Source: PZPK01 sp963974595 (GTDB lineage: Bacteria > Pseudomonadota > Gammaproteobacteria > Pseudomonadales > Oleiphilaceae). Taken from it: a stretch of DNA of 9,550 nucleotides. Position numbers and translations under genes: made by a program. This document shows, one piece after another, positions 6,240-9,550 of this stretch. The notes under the pieces are model-generated. The model did no database searches. It worked only from the letters and a program-made list of their open reading frames with translations, and was not told where the DNA came from. Each line of letters starts with the position of its first letter. Position 1 is the first letter of the stretch. The stretch is taken from positions 1 through 9,550 of the forward strand of contig CAXBDA010000097.1 of NCBI GenBank assembly GCA_963974595.1, read 5' to 3'.

Positions 6240-7529
6240 ATGTTTCGTTTAGTTTACACAATTCTCTTTACTCTCTGCATGCCTTTTGTTTTTTTGAAGT
6301 TGCTTTGGCGTGGTTATAAAGCGCCCGAATACCGAGCGCGCAAGTTAGAACGCTTTGGTTTTTTTAAAGCGCCGAACCTTAAAAACAGTATTTGGGTGCA
6401 TGCTGTTTCTGTTGGTGAAGTGTTGGCGGCAGAGCCTATTATTCGTGAGATTCAGAAACGTTACCCTGACAAGGATATCGTTGTAACCAGTATGACACCG
6501 ACTAGTTCGGCTTTAATTCGTAAGCTATTTGGGGGAACGGTTTTTCATGTCTATGCGCCTTATGACTTGCCTTGGCTTGTTGATGCTTTTTTAAGACGAG
6601 TTAAACCAGCATTCTTAATTATTATGGAGACCGAGTTATGGCCAAACACCATTCACCGGACACGGTTGCGAGGCTGCCCGGTTGTGTTAGCCAATGCAAG
6701 ATTGTCCGAACGTTCTGCGCGGGGTTATCATCGACTTAAGCCCGCTGTTGGCTGGATGTTAAATGAATTGCGGCTGGTTCTTTGTCAGCATCAAAATGAT
6801 GCCCGGCGTTTTGCATCATTAGGGATTGATGCCGATAAAATATCGGTGACCGGTAGTGTCAAATACGACTTAGATATAGCGGAGTCTCACTTAATTAAGG
6901 GTAGGGCGCATAAGCAAGCGCTGGGTGAACAGCAAAAAATTTGGATTGCCGCGAGTACGCATGAAGGTGAAGACGTGAGGCTACTGAAAATACATCGGGC
7001 ATTACGTAAGGTCTTTCCAGACGTAGTCTTGGTATTGGTGCCAAGGCATCCTGAGCGCTTCGAAGGCGTTTATCACTTGGCCATGAGTCAGGAGTTCAAA
7101 ACATATCGTCGATCTGAATGTGAGTTTATTCCTGCAGATTCCGAGGTCTTTGTGGTTGATGCGATGGGCGAATTGTTGGATTTTTATGCGGCCTCAACAA
7201 TTGCATTTATAGGTGGGTCTCTGGTTGAAGTGGGTGGACATAATCCAATAGAACCTGGCGCTTTAGGTCTACCTATTATTATGGGGCCTTATGTGTTCAA
7301 CTTTGAAGCGATCTGTCAGCAGTTAGCTTCCGTTGGCGGTTTGTATTTAGCTGAAGATGACGCATCCTTGCAAGCTTATTTAATCTTGTTAATGAGTGAC
7401 CCTGAAAAGGCCAGAGCAATGGGAAAAGCGGCGCTTGGAGAAATAGAAGCAAGTAAAGGGGCGGTGATAAGAGTGGTTGATGCGTTGACGCCTTTGTTGG
7501 ATCAAGCGCATCAAGACAAGGAACGTTAA
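6240..7529 (+). CDS. waaA: 3-deoxy-D-manno-octulosonic acid transferase
   Basis: Transfers Kdo from CMP-Kdo to lipid IVA at the inner membrane (GT30 family), the entry step of LPS core assembly. The 429 residues fit the E. coli length of 425. Seen: N-terminal membrane anchor (about 3-22) followed by WRGYKAPEYRARKLERFG, HAVSVGE with the catalytic glutamate E60, TSMTPTSS (83-90), IMETELWPN (128-136), VLANARLSERSARGY (149-163), TGSVKYD (204-210), ASTHEGED (238-245), VPRHPERF (267-274) and GGSLVEVGGHNPIEPG (325-340). I chose the ATG at 6240 because MFRLVYTIL matches the family start; an in-frame ATG at 6147 would add 31 residues and run into the divergent gene. A weak GAAG lies about 10 bases upstream. 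Whether it adds one or two Kdo residues is unknown; the nearby kdkA would fit one. Also called kdtA. Confidence 0.96.
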   Translation: MFRLVYTILFTLCMPFVFLKLLWRGYKAPEYRARKLERFGFFKAPNLKNSIWVHAVSVGEVLAAEPIIREIQKRYPDKDIVVTSMTPTSSALIRKLFGGTVFHVYAPYDLPWLVDAFLRRVKPAFLIIMETELWPNTIHRTRLRGCPVVLANARLSERSARGYHRLKPAVGWMLNELRLVLCQHQNDARRFASLGIDADKISVTGSVKYDLDIAESHLIKGRAHKQALGEQQKIWIAASTHEGEDVRLLKIHRALRKVFPDVVLVLVPRHPERFEGVYHLAMSQEFKTYRRSECEFIPADSEVFVVDAMGELLDFYAASTIAFIGGSLVEVGGHNPIEPGALGLPIIMGPYVFNFEAICQQLASVGGLYLAEDDASLQAYLILLMSDPEKARAMGKAALGEIEASKGAVIRVVDALTPLLDQAHQDKER

Positions 7530-8887
7530 TTATTTATCGGGTTTGAATTTCTGGTTTCTAACCATGCATTAAGGCTCTCTATGTCGGCAATATTTAATGT
7601 GCCTGCCGCGCGTTTGATTCGGAAAGTGCTTTCAACAAAATCAAAACGTGCGTTAGCATAATCGCGTAAAGCTGTGAAATAGTTTCTCTCTGCATCAAGC
7701 ACTTCAACAATATTTCGTGTACCTACCTTATAACCTTCGCGTATCGCTTCTAACGCGCTTTCTCGGGATACAATATTTTGTTTAAGTGATTCAATCGTTT
7801 GAATATTGGTTGTGAGATTAATGTATTCGGTTCGTGTATCGAGGCGTACTTGTCTTTGTTCTGACACTAATAAACGCTTTGCTTGCTCTACTTTAAAGCG
7901 TGTTTGTCGGATGCCAGCCTGAGTACCACCACCTGAATATAAGGGCACATTAAGGCTGAGAGTGATATCGCTTCGCTTATCTTTGTCATCAATTTCTATA
8001 AAGCGAGTAAAACCAGTAGATGTATAGTTGTTATACTTTGTCAGGCTATAGTTTGCCGATAGATCCAGGGTGGGCAGATGCAGTGCTCTCTTGGATTTAA
8101 GCTCTTGTTGTAAGGTTTTAAGTGTGAAATCTGCAACTTTAATGTCGAGATTGAATTGATAAGCTACCTCAACCCATTGATCGGCCGATTGGCTTTCATC
8201 CATAATGATCGGGAAGTCTTCTTTCAAAGTATCAAGGCCTGTGAAAGGCTCTCCCGTTATCCGCGACAAATTTTCTTTGGCAATGGTTAAGTTGCCTTCC
8301 GATCTAATTCGATTTGTTTTAGCGCTATCAAAGGATGCGTGCGCATCGTGTACTTCAGTAATGGCAATTAAACCAACATCAAATTGCTCCTTAGCTTGTT
8401 CGTACTGTCTTTTAAAGGCCGTTTCTTGGGAGCGGTCTGAACGGAGATTTTCTTGTTCTCTTAATACTGTAAAATAAGCGCTCGAGACATCTAGGATCAA
8501 GTTTTGTTCAGCGGCAAGATAAACAGCGTGCGCTTTAAGGGTATTTTGCTCTGAAGAGTTAAGCGCATACCAAGAAGGCATGTTTATAATCGGCTGGGTT
8601 AAAGATACTACGTAGGTTTTAGTCTGGTAGATGTTTTTGTCTTGGAATTGCCCATCATAATTAACGTGCGCTGCACTGACGGAGCCATTCAGTGTGGGTA
8701 GTAGGCTGGCAAGAGATAGATTTTCCCCTTCTTTTTCTGCTTCGTAAGCTAATTGAGCAGCGACAATGTCTGCATCGTAATATTCGGCAGCGCGATATAG
8801 ACTGAACAAGTCAGCACCATAGGTGAGTGCAGGCATAAGTAATGCGCTGACTAAACTGGAAAGGATGATCTTGGATGTTTTTTTCAT
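7526..8887 (-). CDS. tolC: TolC-family outer membrane efflux protein
   Basis: Outer-membrane channel that joins inner-membrane pumps and type I secretion systems to export drugs and proteins. The 453-residue precursor has a clear Sec signal peptide: basic MKKTSK, a hydrophobic core to about residue 21, and a likely cleavage near TYG-AD (24/25). After it comes the family opening LFSLYRAAEYYDADIVAAQLAYEAEKEG. The usual two structural repeats are visible, each with beta-strand segments of the barrel (for example SLTQPIINMP and SLNVPLYSGGGTQAGIRQTR, the latter typical of TolC) and long helical segments. It is somewhat shorter than E. coli TolC (493) because the C-terminal tail is short, ending soon after FRIKRAAGTLNIADIESLNAWL. 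A good Shine-Dalgarno, GGTGAGAG (8899-8892), sits 4 bases before the ATG. Its TAA overlaps the TAA of the converging waaA. Confidence 0.93.
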   Translation of the reverse strand: MKKTSKIILSSLVSALLMPALTYGADLFSLYRAAEYYDADIVAAQLAYEAEKEGENLSLASLLPTLNGSVSAAHVNYDGQFQDKNIYQTKTYVVSLTQPIINMPSWYALNSSEQNTLKAHAVYLAAEQNLILDVSSAYFTVLREQENLRSDRSQETAFKRQYEQAKEQFDVGLIAITEVHDAHASFDSAKTNRIRSEGNLTIAKENLSRITGEPFTGLDTLKEDFPIIMDESQSADQWVEVAYQFNLDIKVADFTLKTLQQELKSKRALHLPTLDLSANYSLTKYNNYTSTGFTRFIEIDDKDKRSDITLSLNVPLYSGGGTQAGIRQTRFKVEQAKRLLVSEQRQVRLDTRTEYINLTTNIQTIESLKQNIVSRESALEAIREGYKVGTRNIVEVLDAERNYFTALRDYANARFDFVESTFRIKRAAGTLNIADIESLNAWLETRNSNPINN

Positions 8888-8955
8888 GTAACTCTCACCG
8901 CGTTATGTATCAAATGGTTTTTGCTCATTAAAAAGTAAAATGCCTGGGCGTATAT

Positions 8956-8983
8956 TTGAAAATGGATAATGGGACAGCATTAT
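8956..8983 (+). promoter_or_regulatory. Possible sigma-70 promoter for nudF
   Basis: TTGAAA (8956-8961, 5/6 to the -35 consensus) is followed after 16 bp by CATTAT (8978-8983, 4/6 to the -10 consensus). Transcription would start near 8990 and give a leader of about 118 bases. The -10 hexamer is also one arm of an inverted repeat, which could mean operator overlap or coincidence. This is a consensus match only. Confidence 0.35.
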
Positions 8984-9034
8984 GGACAAAAAGTATCCAT
9001 AACTCTAGACTGAAAAGTCGTAATCTTAACGTGC

Positions 9035-9056
9035 CCCTAAAACGTCAGGTTTAGGG
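9035..9056 (+). other. Hairpin-forming sequence in the nudF leader
   Basis: A perfect 7-bp stem, CCCTAAA (9035-9041) with TTTAGGG (9050-9056), encloses an 8-base loop. It lies about 50 bases before the nudF start and has no T-run after it, so it is not an intrinsic terminator. It may be an mRNA leader hairpin or a palindromic protein site; sequence does not decide between them. Confidence 0.35.
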
Positions 9057-9090
9057 TAGAGGAAATTAATAGATATTTCCGGTCTAGATA

Positions 9091-9097
9091 AAGAGGA
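9091..9097 (+). promoter_or_regulatory. Ribosome binding site supporting a TTG start of nudF
   Basis: AAGAGGA, with GAGG at 9093-9096, lies 11 bases before the TTG at 9108. Upstream in this frame there is no ATG, GTG or TTG back to the stop at 9057-9059, so this site and the TTG together fix the start. TTTCC at 9076-9080 is complementary to the overlapping GGAAA (9095-9099) and could partly hide the site. Confidence 0.6.
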
Positions 9098-9107
9098 AAC
9101 CAGCGCA

Positions 9108-9550
9108 TTGAGTAAAGGCAGTATTGTACAACAATTCGGGTCTCGGGATTTCGTGTTAAGTCAGCGTGAATCCTGCTATGACGGCTTTTTCAAGCTAGAT
9201 CGATACCACTTTAGACACAAGCGTTTTAATGGCGCTTGGAGTCGTGAAATTCAGCGAGAAATTTTTATCCGTGGCAATGCGACCTGCGTACTTCCCTATG
9301 ACCCGGTGGAAGGCAGAGTTGTGCTATTGGAACAATTCAGAATAGGCGCGGTAAATGAGGATCAGTCACCCTGGTTGATAGAGTTAGTGGCAGGTATTAA
9401 TGAAAAAGGCGAAGACCCCGAAGAAGTGGCACGAAGGGAATCAATAGAAGAGGCAGATTTGACATTAGGTGAAATGGAGAAGATTTGTGAATTTTTAGTA
9501 TCACCTGGTGGCACTACTGAAAAGGTATTTTTGTTTTGTGCGCAGGTAAA
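9108..9550 (+). CDS. nudF: ADP-ribose pyrophosphatase (Nudix hydrolase), 3' end outside the window
   Basis: Hydrolyses ADP-ribose to AMP and ribose 5-phosphate in the cytoplasm. About 147 codons are visible and the gene runs off the right edge; E. coli NudF has 209. The protein aligns by eye with E. coli NudF along its length: YDGFFKLDRYHFRHKRFNG (residues 24-42), QREIFIRGNA (49-58), LPYDPVEGRVVLLEQFRI (62-79), PWLIELVAG (88-96), the Nudix box at 96-118 and FLVSPGGTTEK soon after. In the Nudix box the metal-binding core RESIEE (R110, E111, E114, E115) is intact, but the normally invariant glycine two residues later is Asp (D117, codon GAT at 9456-9458). The TTG start at 9108 gives an N-terminus of the right length and has a Shine-Dalgarno. 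It is divergent from tolC, as in many gammaproteobacteria. Confidence 0.92.
   Translation, partial: MSKGSIVQQFGSRDFVLSQRESCYDGFFKLDRYHFRHKRFNGAWSREIQREIFIRGNATCVLPYDPVEGRVVLLEQFRIGAVNEDQSPWLIELVAGINEKGEDPEEVARRESIEEADLTLGEMEKICEFLVSPGGTTEKVFLFCAQV

Larger units (their letters stand above)
8888..9107. other. Divergent intergenic region between tolC and nudF
   Basis: This 220-bp gap contains the tolC Shine-Dalgarno at its left end, a possible nudF promoter, and several inverted repeats: ATGGATA/TATCCAT (8962-8968 with 8994-9000), ATAATG/CATTAT (8966-8971 with 8978-8983), TCTAGAC/GTCTAGA (9004-9010 with 9082-9088) and CCCTAAA/TTTAGGG (9035-9041 with 9050-9056). I looked for a TPP riboswitch because thiC is often a neighbour of tolC, and none of its conserved segments is present. 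No convincing tolC -35/-10 pair was found. A 30-codon ORF at 8962-9054 has no ribosome binding site and is probably not a gene. Confidence 0.5.

Noticed and set aside
8962..9054. A 30-codon ORF in the tolC-nudF gap
   Set aside because: It has no ribosome binding site, overlaps the possible nudF -10 element and inverted repeats, and has no recognisable protein character.
8888..9107. TPP riboswitch upstream of nudF or tolC
   Set aside because: The conserved GGGGTGCC, CTGAGA and ACCTGAT-type segments are absent.
1..9550. Mobile element, defence system or horizontally acquired island
   Set aside because: No transposase, integrase, tRNA, terminal repeats, CRISPR or toxin-antitoxin genes are present; the window is flanked and filled by conserved envelope and housekeeping genes with similar base composition.

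Overview
The window looks like chromosomal DNA of a Gram-negative gammaproteobacterium, most likely a marine one with moderate to low GC. This rests on protein families and gene order: a Kdo transferase, a Kdo kinase, an LpxL-type acyltransferase, and a tolC gene divergent from nudF, an arrangement common in gammaproteobacteria. The genus is not determined. No mobile element, tRNA, rRNA or CRISPR array is visible, and coding density is high.

Layout, left to right. (1) Leftward pair: a GT4 glycosyltransferase (466-1497) overlaps by 4 bases the start of a GmhB-type heptose bisphosphate phosphatase that runs off the left edge (1-469). (2) A 143-bp AT-rich divergent gap. (3) Rightward pair: an LpxL/HtrB-like acyltransferase (1641-2534), whose stop overlaps the start of an unassigned GT-A type glycosyltransferase (2534-3289). 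(4) Leftward operon, transcribed from 6199 down to 3310: an ELM1-family putative glycosyltransferase, a GT4 glycosyltransferase and the Kdo kinase kdkA. (5) Rightward waaA (6240-7529), divergent from (4) across only 40 bp. (6) Leftward tolC (7526-8887), whose stop codon overlaps that of waaA. (7) A 220-bp divergent gap, then rightward nudF (9108 to the right edge, incomplete), starting at a TTG.

Taken together, genes 1 to 5 make and decorate the lipid A-inner core part of lipopolysaccharide. GmhB helps make the heptose donor, WaaA puts Kdo on lipid IVA, KdkA phosphorylates Kdo, the LpxL homologue adds a secondary acyl chain, and four glycosyltransferases (two GT4, one ELM1 family, one GT-A) probably build core sugars whose identity cannot be read from sequence. 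TolC is the outer-membrane export duct and NudF is an ADP-ribose hydrolase; both are housekeeping neighbours.

I see no clearly new system. The points most worth a second look are a symmetric -10 element shared by waaA and the ELM1 gene that would make the ELM1 transcript leaderless, the uncharacterised glycosyltransferases coupled to kdkA and to the acyltransferase, a 15-bp tandem duplication in the ELM1 gene, and an unusual Nudix box in NudF.
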